A DNA stretch of 13,639 nucleotides from Chloroflexota bacterium (lineage in GTDB: Bacteria > Chloroflexota > UBA11872 > VXNJ01): positions 1 to 13,639 of the forward strand of contig JAPOVO010000243.1 of NCBI GenBank assembly GCA_026708165.1. Direction: 5' to 3'. Below the pieces are notes generated by a model. The model made no database searches. It was not told where the DNA came from and saw nothing but the letters and a program-made list of their open reading frames with translations. Positions 1-6,830 of this stretch are shown here, piece by piece. The stretch's first letter is position 1, and each line of letters starts with the position of its first letter. The position numbers were made by a program, and so were the translations under genes.

Positions 1-883
1 GGGCCAGGGGCGGGCCGAACGAGGGCAGCGCCAAACGCGGTAAGAGTCCAGCACCGGCCAACAGACCGAAGTGCGCCTCAGAGAGTCCCACTACCTTGAC
101 GAAGTAGACGTTAAGAAATGGAATGACCAACCCGGCGCCTACGGCGATCAAGGCGTGTATTAGGAGGAGCTTGAGCACGACCACGCGCTGTCCAAGGAGA
201 GCGTGGAGCCATCGCCGAAAGTCGAACGCAGGGGAGGGAATCGGAACCAGAAAGAGCAGAGGCAGCAATCCGAGCCCGCTGACGATGCTGGTAATGCCCA
301 GGACTCCCAGATAGCCCGTATCCAGTGTCGTGCCCAGTGCGCCGGCCAGGGCGCGCGGACCGAATCCGGCCAGCAGGTTTCCGGCGAAGGTGACAGACAG
401 GAATATCAGCGACGAGAGCGTGAAAAGGTAGGGCCTGCCGCGCGAGCCGGCCCCCGCGGCCAGCAGTGGGGTAAGAGCCACCGCCCACATCACAGACCCC
501 GCTCCGCCCAGAATGTTCCCTACCAGGATTGCAAGATAGGCGCGAGGAAGAATCTGTAGGGCAGTGCCGACAGCCAGCGCCGCCGAAGCCCAGAGGATTA
601 TGGCCTTCAATCCGATTCGGGATGCGGCCAGACCGGCCGGAATGGCCGCCGCACCGGCAGCCAGCGATCCGGCTCCCACCAGAAACCCAAGACGGTCCTC
701 GGCTATGCCCAGCTCGACGAGATAGAGGTTGTATCCGACCGAGAATGAGCCGACGCTGAGACTTCCCAGGAGTGTGCTGGCGAGAAGCAGCTTGCCGTTT
801 CTGTGAAACCGCTGGAATTGCCGCCAATATTGGGCCAAACCGGCCAAGAACCTGGGCCCCGCAGCATCCTCTCGACTATTCAA
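1..883 (-). CDS. MFS transporter, C-terminus cut off by window edge
   Basis: The minus-strand frame ending at base 1 encodes about 294 residues of a hydrophobic protein typical of the major facilitator superfamily. After a basic N-terminus (WRQFQRFHRNGK) I see six membrane helices, starting with LLLASTLLGSLSVGSF, with a motif-A-like loop between helices 2 and 3 (GLAASRIGLK). A basic cytoplasmic linker (FDFRRWLHALLGQR) follows, then helix 7 (LIHALIAVGAGLVIPF) and part of helix 8. A full-length member needs four more helices, which lie beyond the window. No ATG exists between the upstream stop at 904-902 and the first helix, so TTG at 883 is the best start; its ribosome site is weak. It lies 59 bases downstream of the dehydrogenase stop on the same strand, so cotranscription is likely. 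The substrate cannot be told. Confidence 0.85.
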   Translation of the reverse strand, partial: MNSREDAAGPRFLAGLAQYWRQFQRFHRNGKLLLASTLLGSLSVGSFSVGYNLYLVELGIAEDRLGFLVGAGSLAAGAAAIPAGLAASRIGLKAIILWASAALAVGTALQILPRAYLAILVGNILGGAGSVMWAVALTPLLAAGAGSRGRPYLFTLSSLIFLSVTFAGNLLAGFGPRALAGALGTTLDTGYLGVLGITSIVSGLGLLPLLFLVPIPSPAFDFRRWLHALLGQRVVVLKLLLIHALIAVGAGLVIPFLNVYFVKVVGLSEAHFGLLAGAGLLPRLALPSFGPPLA

Positions 884-942
884 GGCGATGTTTGAGCCGG
901 TCTAGGCGCTTTGGCTTGAGTTGTTGCGGGCCGAGAGTGCGG

Positions 943-1992
943 TTACGGACTGAGCATTACCTTGATGGAACCGGTCGACTTGTCGAAGGCAGTGCTAAAT
1001 GCGTCGGCGGCTGCTTCCAGCGGGAACCGGTGAGTCAGCATCGTCTCTGCGAAGACCGGGTTGGACCGCATTATCCCCATCGCGTCTACGAAGTCGGAAG
1101 AGCCTTCCTCGGAGGCGTAGCAGTTTGAACCGACCAGCCTTATCTCCTTGACCAGCAGCGTTTCGAGATCGACTCTGGGTGACAACCAGAATCCGCCGAC
1201 CATCGAGATCGCGCCACCGCGATGCACGAGCTTTAGAGCGGCGTCGATCGTTTCCTCCGCTCCGCCCACTGTCTCGACCACGATCTCGGGGGGCTGGTCG
1301 CCATCGAGACGCTCCCTTATCGTCTCTTCGGAATCTCCCGCGCCGATGGCGATGACGCGGGTCGCTCCGAGCTTTTCGGCGGCCTCTCGCTGGTGCGGAT
1401 GGCGGGCGACGACCGTGATGCTCGAAGCGCCGGCCGCAGCCGCGGCGGCAACGACCGCCAGTCCGATCGTTCCCGCGCCAATGACGCCGACCGACGGCCG
1501 GTAACCGGGCCTGACCACCTTGATAGCGTGGACTCCGACAGCGAGCGGTTCGGTGAGCGCGCCTTCTTCGTCGGAGAGGGAATCGTCCACCGGCCTGAGA
1601 CAGTAGGCGGGGATTTCGAAATACTCCGAAAGCCCGCCGGGCTGATCGTCGAAGTTGCCGATCATGAACTTTCGCTGGTCGCAGACGTTGTAGCGGCCAG
1701 CAATGCAGTTGGTGCATACTCCGCAGCGCCGCAGCGGTTCGACGGCGACCCGGTCACCCAAGTTTGCCGTCTCGACGCCGGGACCCAGCTCCGAAACGAC
1801 GCCGCAGACCTCGTGTCCCAACAGCGCTTCGGTTTGCATCACTCCGCGCTCTAGCTGTCTGAGGATGTGCAGATCGCTGCCGCAAATACCGCTCTTGAGA
1901 GTCTTGACGATCACGTTGCCCGGACCTGCGGTCGGAACTTCTCGTTCTTCGACGACTACCGTTCTGGCTGCGGTTGCTCGTACGGCTCTCAC
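943..1992 (-). CDS. Zinc-dependent medium-chain alcohol/polyol dehydrogenase
   Basis: This 349-residue protein belongs to the medium-chain dehydrogenase/reductase family, in the sorbitol/threonine dehydrogenase-like branch, and should oxidise a secondary alcohol or polyol using NAD(P). The catalytic zinc ligands are visible: C37 in GICGSD, H60-E61 in GHE, and E148 in the TEPLAVG motif. The structural zinc is held by C90, C93, C96 and C104. The Rossmann fold begins at GAGTIG (172-177). The strand that follows ends in VVARHPH rather than in an acidic residue, which hints at NADP preference. The start is GTG, preceded by a good ribosome site (GGGAGAGG at 2004-1997). The length is normal for the family. 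It is first in a likely two-gene transcript with the MFS transporter. The exact substrate is unknown. Confidence 0.95.
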   Translation of the reverse strand: MRAVRATAARTVVVEEREVPTAGPGNVIVKTLKSGICGSDLHILRQLERGVMQTEALLGHEVCGVVSELGPGVETANLGDRVAVEPLRRCGVCTNCIAGRYNVCDQRKFMIGNFDDQPGGLSEYFEIPAYCLRPVDDSLSDEEGALTEPLAVGVHAIKVVRPGYRPSVGVIGAGTIGLAVVAAAAAAGASSITVVARHPHQREAAEKLGATRVIAIGAGDSEETIRERLDGDQPPEIVVETVGGAEETIDAALKLVHRGGAISMVGGFWLSPRVDLETLLVKEIRLVGSNCYASEEGSSDFVDAMGIMRSNPVFAETMLTHRFPLEAAADAFSTAFDKSTGSIKVMLSP

Positions 1993-2038
1993 TGGACCTC
2001 TCCCGAACTCTGGTTCTCACGCTGTGGTTATTTGACCA

Positions 2039-2068
2039 TACCCGCCTGACAGGCGGCTTGCGCGGGTA
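2039..2068. repeat. Nested palindrome with two alternative hairpins
   Basis: A perfect odd palindrome CCGCCTG-A-CAGGCGG spans 2042-2056. The same left arm is also part of a perfect 7-base inverted repeat, TACCCGC (2039-2045) with GCGGGTA (2062-2068), so two mutually exclusive folds are possible. It lies about 50 bases upstream of the dehydrogenase start and could be an operator or part of a dispersed repeat. There is no T-run, so it is not a convincing terminator. Confidence 0.55.
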
Positions 2069-2122
2069 AAGGCTCGATTTGGGCTCACCGAGCTGCACGG
2101 GTCGGTCCAGACTGTTCCCTTG

Positions 2123-2155
2123 CCGTTCATGGTTCGACAAGCTCACCACGAACGG
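2123..2155. repeat. REP-like hairpin element with TTCGACAAGCTCA loop
   Basis: The arms CCGTTCATGG (2123-2132) and CCACGAACGG (2146-2155) pair over ten bases with one mismatch, around a 13-base loop TTCGACAAGCTCA. From memory, this signature recurs in intergenic regions of many bacterial genomes, including SAR202-type Chloroflexota and alphaproteobacteria. Translated on the minus strand it gives the familiar spurious peptide FVVSLSNHE. That indicates a dispersed, possibly mobilisable palindromic repeat rather than a gene. Copy number cannot be seen from a single window. Confidence 0.7.
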
Positions 2156-2195
2156 AGGAGATTGACCACGAACGGAGGAGACTGACGACGAACGG
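2145..2195. repeat. 20-base direct tandem repeat, about 2.5 copies
   Basis: Copy 1 (2145-2164) and copy 2 (2165-2184) both read ACCACGAACGGAGGAGA followed by three bases, and differ at one position (TTG versus CTG). A third partial copy, ACGACGAACGG, covers 2185-2195 with one mismatch. The first copy overlaps the right arm of the hairpin element, so the tandem array seems to have grown from the end of that element. Each full unit holds a GGAGGAG Shine-Dalgarno-like string but no start codon follows at a useful distance. Confidence 0.75.
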
Positions 2196-2309
2196 GCTGA
2201 CAACTCAGTGCAACGTAGCCCCTGAATGGTGTCAGTTAATATGCCAACTTAAACGGTTCCTGCCCAAATAAGGACATTTTCAATCACTCGTAACCGAGAA
2301 GGCTCGATC

Positions 2310-3329
2310 TTGAGCGAACTTGCAAGCCGTTACGGCGGTGCCGTCGACGCGGAGCTGAGGCGGGGCATCAGCGACAACCCTTTGCCTCTTTACGACATGC
2401 TCCGTTATCACATGGGATGGGTCGACGAGAATGGCCGTCCCTCCGTGGCAGCCACCGGCAAGCGTCTGCGGCCGCTGCTGTGCCTGGTGGCCTGCGAGGC
2501 GGTCGGAGGGAACATAGAGGCAGCGCTTCCCGCCGCCGCCGCGCTGGAGCTGGTTCACAACTTCACGCTTGTGCATGACGACGTCATGGACGAAGACCAT
2601 CATCGGCACCACCGCCGAACCGTTTGGTCGCGGTGGGGCAGGGCGCAGGCCATCAACGCCGGCGATCTGCTTTACGCAGTGGCGATCGTATCGATGTCCA
2701 ACCTCGATCAAAGAGGTGTCTCCGCGGGGAATGCCGTGCAGGCGATTCGTCGCCTGGAACAGACCTGCATTCAGGTAATCGAGGGGCAATACCTCGACAT
2801 GGAGTTCGAGTCCCGGCTTGACGTTTCGCCCGATGAATACCTGGAGATGATTGGTAAGAAATCGGCTGCCTTGATCAGCTTTCCAATGGAGGTAGGGGCG
2901 CTGATCGGCGGCGCGGACGACAGGCTCCAACTGGCCTTCGCCGAGGTGGGACGGGCGACCGGCATGGCGTTTCAGATTCGTGACGACATCCTGGGCGTCT
3001 GGGGGCGCGAGGAGCTAACGGGCAAACCGGTCGGAAGCGACATACGGCGCAAGAAGAAGTCGCTGCCGATACTAATGACCTTCGAAGCCGCCCGAAGCAA
3101 TAATCGGGCGTTCTTGAGGAAAATCTATGAACGTTCCGGGATGCCGTGCAAAGGCGTGACGGAGATTCTAAGACTGATGGATGAGCTAGGCGTTCGGAGA
3201 TCGGTAGAGGCTTTGGCCTCAAAATACGCCGAGGAGGCCAAGTCGTCGATTCAGGCGCTACCGGTAGCGGCGAGGGCAAAGGACGAGCTGACGCAGCTGG
3301 TCGATTTCATAGTCAGCCGGGACTCTTGA
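2310..3329 (+). CDS. Polyprenyl (geranylgeranyl-type) diphosphate synthase
   Basis: This 339-residue trans-isoprenyl diphosphate synthase condenses isopentenyl diphosphate with allylic diphosphates in the cytoplasm. Visible motifs are GKRLRP (50-55), the first aspartate-rich motif DDVMD (90-94), FQIRDD (221-226) and GKPVGSDIRRKKKSLP (238-253). The first motif has no two-residue insertion, and the fifth residue upstream is F85. In archaeal-type enzymes this arrangement limits the product to about C20, so GGPP is the best guess. The second aspartate motif is DDILG, not DDxxD. The start is TTG with ribosome site GAGAAGG (2296-2302) seven bases upstream. The hydrolase gene follows 22 bases downstream, so the two probably form an operon. 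The product could feed carotenoid, quinone or lipid synthesis; none of those genes is present here. Confidence 0.94.
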   Translation: MSELASRYGGAVDAELRRGISDNPLPLYDMLRYHMGWVDENGRPSVAATGKRLRPLLCLVACEAVGGNIEAALPAAAALELVHNFTLVHDDVMDEDHHRHHRRTVWSRWGRAQAINAGDLLYAVAIVSMSNLDQRGVSAGNAVQAIRRLEQTCIQVIEGQYLDMEFESRLDVSPDEYLEMIGKKSAALISFPMEVGALIGGADDRLQLAFAEVGRATGMAFQIRDDILGVWGREELTGKPVGSDIRRKKKSLPILMTFEAARSNNRAFLRKIYERSGMPCKGVTEILRLMDELGVRRSVEALASKYAEEAKSSIQALPVAARAKDELTQLVDFIVSRDS

Positions 3330-3351
3330 ATCAAGCCTTACGGATGCTGAC

Positions 3352-4107
3352 ATGTATTCGATAAAGGCACTGAAAAACTCACACCTGGAAGCTGACGGGC
3401 CGGCAATGTTCTTCCAGAGCAAGCAGTTCGAGCGAATCGAGGTTTTCGGTTATTTGTGGCTGGTTAGCGGCCAGGGAATTACCGTAGCCGTAGATTCCGG
3501 AATAGGCGATCCGGTGGGCAAGGACGGTCCGCAGGCTCAGGACTATGCGGGATTCCAGTGCGATCCCGGTGAGGACACCGATTCACTGCTAAGGGGCGAG
3601 GGCGTGACGCCGGACGAAGTGGACTATTTAATTCTCACGCATCTTCATTGGGACCACTGCGTCAACACGAAGCTGTTTACCAATGCGAAGATCGTCGTCT
3701 CGCGCCGGGGTCTGGCGAGCGTGATAACCCCTAGGCATCGAGGACTGGTTCCCGACGGTCTGTTCTTGCGAGACGTGATCTCACATATCGTTGGCGAAGC
3801 CTGGGGCAGGGTGATTCTGGCCGACGATGAATTCGAGGTAGTGGCCGGCATACGCACGTTTTGGGTTGGTGGTCATACGGAATGCTCGCAGGCGGTGGCG
3901 GTCGAGACTTCCAAGGGGACGGCGGTGTTCGGGGGCGACACGGTGTTCATGTACGAGAATATCGAGTCCGATATTCCGGTTGGGTATACCGGCAATCTCG
4001 CCGAGTGCTACCTAGCGATGGAACGCATCCGCCGTGAGGCGGACATCGTACTGCCCAACCACGACCCGCGTGTTTTGGAGCGGCATCCGGGCGGTGTGGT
4101 GGCTTAG
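3352..4107 (+). CDS. Metallo-beta-lactamase-fold hydrolase, lactonase-like
   Basis: This 251-residue protein has the complete dinuclear metal site of the fold: HLHWDH (H97, H99, D101, H102), H175 in GGHTECS, D196 in GGDTVF, and H237 in PNHDPRV. Its length and the placement of these residues resemble the N-acyl-homoserine-lactonase-like branch, whose members hydrolyse lactones or related esters. There is no signal peptide, so it should be cytoplasmic. It starts with ATG and has only a weak ribosome site, consistent with translation following the prenyl synthase 22 bases upstream. Context does not identify the substrate. A role in quorum quenching is possible but unsupported, and many family members act on other esters or thioesters. 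Confidence 0.92.
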   Translation: MYSIKALKNSHLEADGPAMFFQSKQFERIEVFGYLWLVSGQGITVAVDSGIGDPVGKDGPQAQDYAGFQCDPGEDTDSLLRGEGVTPDEVDYLILTHLHWDHCVNTKLFTNAKIVVSRRGLASVITPRHRGLVPDGLFLRDVISHIVGEAWGRVILADDEFEVVAGIRTFWVGGHTECSQAVAVETSKGTAVFGGDTVFMYENIESDIPVGYTGNLAECYLAMERIRREADIVLPNHDPRVLERHPGGVVA

Positions 4108-4207
4108 CGCCACGTCCAATCGACTTCGCGGGTTCCTTGGGGAAGGCCTACGGTGGACCATGTTGCAGCCGTCCATGCCTTTGGAAGCATTGGGCCGCAG
4201 TTGGGTC

Positions 4208-4870
4208 TCAGTCGCGGCTCCCAAAGACGGGGACGGGGTTCACGGCCCCGGTTTCGACCGAGACGGTTGCCTGGCTGGAAGTGGCGGCGTTGCTGATGGT
4301 GTAGGTGCTGCCCACGGTGAGTGTGGCGTTGTCGAGCTTCCATTCGAGGCCGTGAGTGGCGACGCCCGCAACCGCATCGCCGACGGGTACCAGCGAGACC
4401 GTGTCACCGGGTTGGGCGGCGAAGACCCTTTTGGAATCGCAGACCGCCCACGCCTCGAATAGCTCGGTGAGAAGGCGAACGTCGCGGCCTCGCATTGACG
4501 GGGCGGCGAGGAGCAAGACGTTAGCCATCTCATGGTCCGTGCGCGGTCCGCCGAACGCTCCGGCTACGGTGATGTAGGTTGCGCCCCTGGCGACGGCCTC
4601 GTCGAGCGCGAGCTCGGCATCGGTCGCGTCCTTTCGCGTCGGGTAGCGGAGTATTTCCGGCACTCGATTCCGAAGCTCTTCAAGGCGGGCGTCGGGGATG
4701 GAGTCGAGGTCGCCTATCACGACGTCCGGGATGACGCCTATGCGATCAAGGCGCTCGGCGCCCCCGTCGGCGGCAATGACGAAATCGGCGCTTTCGAGGG
4801 CCGCCTTTACTCTTGGGCCTGCGGCGAGCTCGCCGCCCAGCACGACTACGGTTTTCACAGTGCGCGTCAC
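4208..4870 (-). CDS. thiN: Thiamine pyrophosphokinase
   Basis: This 220-residue enzyme transfers pyrophosphate from ATP to thiamine, giving thiamine diphosphate and AMP. The catalytic domain shows AADGGAERL (33-41), GDLDSIPD (53-60), the acidic KDATDAELAL (80-89) and GAFGGPRTDHEMAN (104-117), all standard for the family. The C-terminal half (about 150-205, with VSLVPVG, THGLEWKLD and TISN) is the thiamine-binding beta domain. The length is normal. The start is GTG at 4870; an alternative GTG four codons downstream gives MKTVVVLGG. It lies 118 bases downstream of the ANKH-like membrane protein on the same strand and converges on the hydrolase gene with a 100-base gap. No other thiamine genes are in view, so salvage of imported thiamine is the likely context. 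The intervening leader lacks TPP riboswitch consensus. Confidence 0.93.
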   Translation of the reverse strand: MTRTVKTVVVLGGELAAGPRVKAALESADFVIAADGGAERLDRIGVIPDVVIGDLDSIPDARLEELRNRVPEILRYPTRKDATDAELALDEAVARGATYITVAGAFGGPRTDHEMANVLLLAAPSMRGRDVRLLTELFEAWAVCDSKRVFAAQPGDTVSLVPVGDAVAGVATHGLEWKLDNATLTVGSTYTISNAATSSQATVSVETGAVNPVPVFGSRD

Positions 4871-4915
4871 TCTTATTAGTTGGCAGGTGCGCCGATGATA
4901 TCGCTCTTAGTGGAA

Positions 4916-4962
4916 GCCGCCGCACCTTGGTTTCGGCGAGCCGCCGGTTCTGGGTGCGCGGC
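4916..4962 (-). other. Predicted stem-loop upstream of thiamine pyrophosphokinase
   Basis: Between the ANKH-like gene and the thiamine kinase, arms at 4916-4926 and 4953-4962 pair as GCCG/CGGC plus CGCACC/GGTGCG with one bulged base. They enclose a 26-base GC-rich loop that can itself fold. In the transcript the structure sits about 45 bases upstream of the kinase start. It could be an intercistronic processing or attenuation hairpin. The match could also be chance in GC-rich DNA. Confidence 0.35.
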
Positions 4963-4988
4963 GATTCTCCGAAGTGAGAGGTCGAGTC

Positions 4989-6356
4989 CTATTCCTGTTC
5001 CTCGGACCGGCGGTCCGGTTTGCCTGACTGCGAGAATCTCCCATAGTACCGGTGTCCGATAGCGGTTGAGACGACTGTTTCGATAACTCCGCCGCCAACT
5101 CTCGCCAGCGCCCCCAGAGTAGCTCCGGCCATCGCGATGCCGGGAGCGAGGTAAAAGAGGGACACCGCGACCGCCGCCACCCGAATAAGCGATCCGACGC
5201 TGGCCGAACGCGACTTTCCGCGACTCAGAAGGAGGCTTGTGTAGAACTGCCTTAGCGACCCGAGAAGAGGTAGGAAGGCCAGGATCCGCCACGCCGGCAG
5301 GGCTACGGCGGATACCTCGGGCGGCGAGCCGATAAGGGTGTTCAAGACGAAATCACCCGCGGGTCCAAGGGAAGCGAGGAAAAGAAGCGCGGTGACCATC
5401 GCGCCCGCCGCGACCGAGAAGATGCGGCCTCGTCTGTGGTCGGCCGGGTCCCTCGACATAACCAGAGTGGTTTGTCTCAGCATCACTATCGCGCCGAATC
5501 CTATAACCGCGAGACTCCAGGCGACCCGATATCCAGCCAGCGCGATCTCTCCGTCGTCGAGCCGCAGTATCCCCGCAGAGACCAGCGGGGTCGTGCCTGC
5601 CATTAACATCTGGGTTATCAGCAGCGGCCAGAGGAATTGCAGGAGTCGACCGGTCGTAGGGATCTGCGTGTCTTCAGGGTCTGGCCGGAGCGGGTTTTCG
5701 CCGAGCGTACGCCTTACCACGAACCAAAGCACCGCCGCCTCGACGACGGCCACCGCCACTTGAGCCAGAGCAGCGACGGTGCTGGCCCGCATGGAAACAA
5801 ATGGCGTAACTCCGAACGAGATCGCAACCAGCGCCACCATTCCTGTGGTAGACGCCAGCCAGACCGGCCTAGTGCTTCGTTCAAGTACCAGGATCGATTG
5901 AAAGAATGCCCGCGCAATCATTGCCATGGGGAACAGCAACATGATCAACAGGGCGGGTCTCAGAAACGCGTTTATCTCAGGCGGAGCACCCATCACATCC
6001 AGGAATATGAAGTCGCCGACGCTCGGAATCGCCAGCACAGCCGTCAGGGCTATGACGGCTAGTCCGAACCAGCTCGTGAACCTGCGAACGCGCTCGTACG
6101 AACCTCGTCCGCGTACGAATACGAGGAAGAGACTCTGAAGCGAGTTGGCAGATGTGGCCGGCATCATCATTACGCTGGAAATCACGGCGAACGCGGCCAA
6201 AGAGTCAATCGGGAAGTTTCCTCGCGACATGCCGGCGTCGAGTATCGGGCCGCGAAACCCTTGAATGAGCGAAGAGGCGGCTAACGGGAGAAAGAAGACG
6301 AGCAGCTCACGATAGCCGTAAGCGCCCCGCCCGGGAGGTTTATCGCGCAGCGCCAC
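4989..6356 (-). CDS. MATE/ANKH-like twelve-helix membrane transporter
   Basis: This 455-residue polytopic protein looks like a member of the MOP (MATE-type) flippase/exporter superfamily and, by overall texture, the bacterial relatives of ANKH (progressive ankylosis protein). Each half has about six hydrophobic segments. The halves are a clear internal duplication: ELLVFFLPL (17-25) aligns with RLLQFLWPL (237-245), and GDFIFLDVMGAPPE (114-127) with GDFVLNTLIGSPPE (334-347), at a constant offset of 220 residues. The charged linker (about 216-236) and the C-terminal tail (SGKPDRRSEEQE) should be cytoplasmic. The start is GTG at 6356, with GGATAAGGG just upstream. Thiamine pyrophosphokinase follows on the same strand, so the pair may be cotranscribed. 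The substrate is unknown; vertebrate ANKH is linked to export of ATP, pyrophosphate and citrate. A lipid or drug exporter is also possible. Confidence 0.88.
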   Translation of the reverse strand: MALRDKPPGRGAYGYRELLVFFLPLAASSLIQGFRGPILDAGMSRGNFPIDSLAAFAVISSVMMMPATSANSLQSLFLVFVRGRGSYERVRRFTSWFGLAVIALTAVLAIPSVGDFIFLDVMGAPPEINAFLRPALLIMLLFPMAMIARAFFQSILVLERSTRPVWLASTTGMVALVAISFGVTPFVSMRASTVAALAQVAVAVVEAAVLWFVVRRTLGENPLRPDPEDTQIPTTGRLLQFLWPLLITQMLMAGTTPLVSAGILRLDDGEIALAGYRVAWSLAVIGFGAIVMLRQTTLVMSRDPADHRRGRIFSVAAGAMVTALLFLASLGPAGDFVLNTLIGSPPEVSAVALPAWRILAFLPLLGSLRQFYTSLLLSRGKSRSASVGSLIRVAAVAVSLFYLAPGIAMAGATLGALARVGGGVIETVVSTAIGHRYYGRFSQSGKPDRRSEEQE

Positions 6357-6470
6357 CCCTTATCCAGGCTGTGCCGGTATCGACGGCGTTGCCGAATCTA
6401 CAAAACGACCGACGCGAGCGTATGCTTTAGTAGAGTTGGTGGGACACATTGGAAACAGGAGCAGGTAAAC

Positions 6471-6758
6471 GTGCCTAGGTACTTGATTCTCATAAACTAC
6501 ACGGAGAAGGGCATAGCCAGTATGGATGAATCGCCGGACCGCATCAAAGCGGTGGCCAGCGCGATTGAAGAAGCGGGCGGGAAGCTCGAGAGCTTCCATC
6601 TAACGTTGGGTCAGTACGACGCAGCCAGCATGGTCGATATGCCTGATGACGTAAGCCTTGCAAAGTTGCTTGTCAGCACGGCGGCGCACGGCTACGTGCG
6701 GACGAGTACCTTGCGAGCTTTCAGCGACGAAGAATTCGAGGAGATTGTCGGGGGCTAG
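6471..6758 (+). CDS. GYD-domain small protein
   Basis: This is a 95-residue soluble protein of the GYD family. It shows the typical N-terminal strand RYLILINYTEKG (3-14), a helix with DRIKAVASAIEEAGGKLESF (23-42), the signature region LTLGQYDAASMVDMPDD (44-60, with GQYD in place of the more usual GRYD), and a C-terminal RTSTLRAFSDEEFEEIV (77-93). Members form compact ferredoxin-like barrels; their function is unknown. The start is GTG, with AGGAG (6457-6461) nine bases upstream, and the length matches the family. It is transcribed divergently from the ANKH-like gene across 114 bases and is followed by a 140-base gap, so it may be monocistronic. Confidence 0.88.
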   Translation: MPRYLILINYTEKGIASMDESPDRIKAVASAIEEAGGKLESFHLTLGQYDAASMVDMPDDVSLAKLLVSTAAHGYVRTSTLRAFSDEEFEEIVGG

Positions 6759-6765
6759 CAGCCTC
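6751..6765 (+). terminator. Weak hairpin overlapping the GYD gene stop
   Basis: A six-pair stem with a 3-base loop (GGGGCT-AGC-AGCCTC, one G-T pair) spans the TAG stop codon and is followed by GACTTTCC, which is only a short T-run. It may slow or end transcription of the small GYD gene before the next promoter region, but it falls short of a standard intrinsic terminator. Confidence 0.3.
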
Positions 6766-6830
6766 GACTTTCCAAATCTGGCCTAATGCTCGGCGACAGT
6801 GGACAGGTCGTCGCCGCACGCTCCAACAAG

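Larger units (their letters stand above)
1993..2309. other. Repeat-rich divergent intergenic region
   Basis: These 317 bases separate the divergent dehydrogenase and prenyl synthase genes and must hold the promoters for both. They contain a palindromic block (2039-2068), an imperfect hairpin with a TTCGACAAGCTCA loop (2123-2155), and a 20-base tandem repeat (2145-2195). From about 2222 to 2280 the sequence is more AT-rich (for example TTAATATG near 2236), which is a plausible promoter zone for the prenyl synthase, but I cannot assign a convincing -35/-10 pair. Open frames crossing it are made of repeat sequence and look non-coding. Confidence 0.7.

Noticed and set aside
111..827. Long open minus-strand frame of 238 codons
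   Set aside because: Its translation is rich in R, G, S and P with no recognisable fold. The other minus-strand frame over the same bases encodes clear MFS helices, so this is a shadow.
2145..2195. Possible CRISPR array
   Set aside because: The 20-base units are directly adjacent with no unique spacers, and there are no cas genes.
1754..2203. Minus-strand frame running through the intergenic repeats
   Set aside because: It overlaps the dehydrogenase gene in another frame and includes the FVVSLSNHE peptide produced by the palindromic repeat, so it is not a gene.
2280..2930. 216-codon minus-strand frame opposite the prenyl synthase
   Set aside because: It mirrors a gene with full family motifs. 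The translation shows no domain and is explained by antisense codon bias in GC-rich DNA.
4871..4988. TPP riboswitch before thiamine pyrophosphokinase
   Set aside because: I found no CTGAGA or other conserved TPP-riboswitch core on the minus strand.
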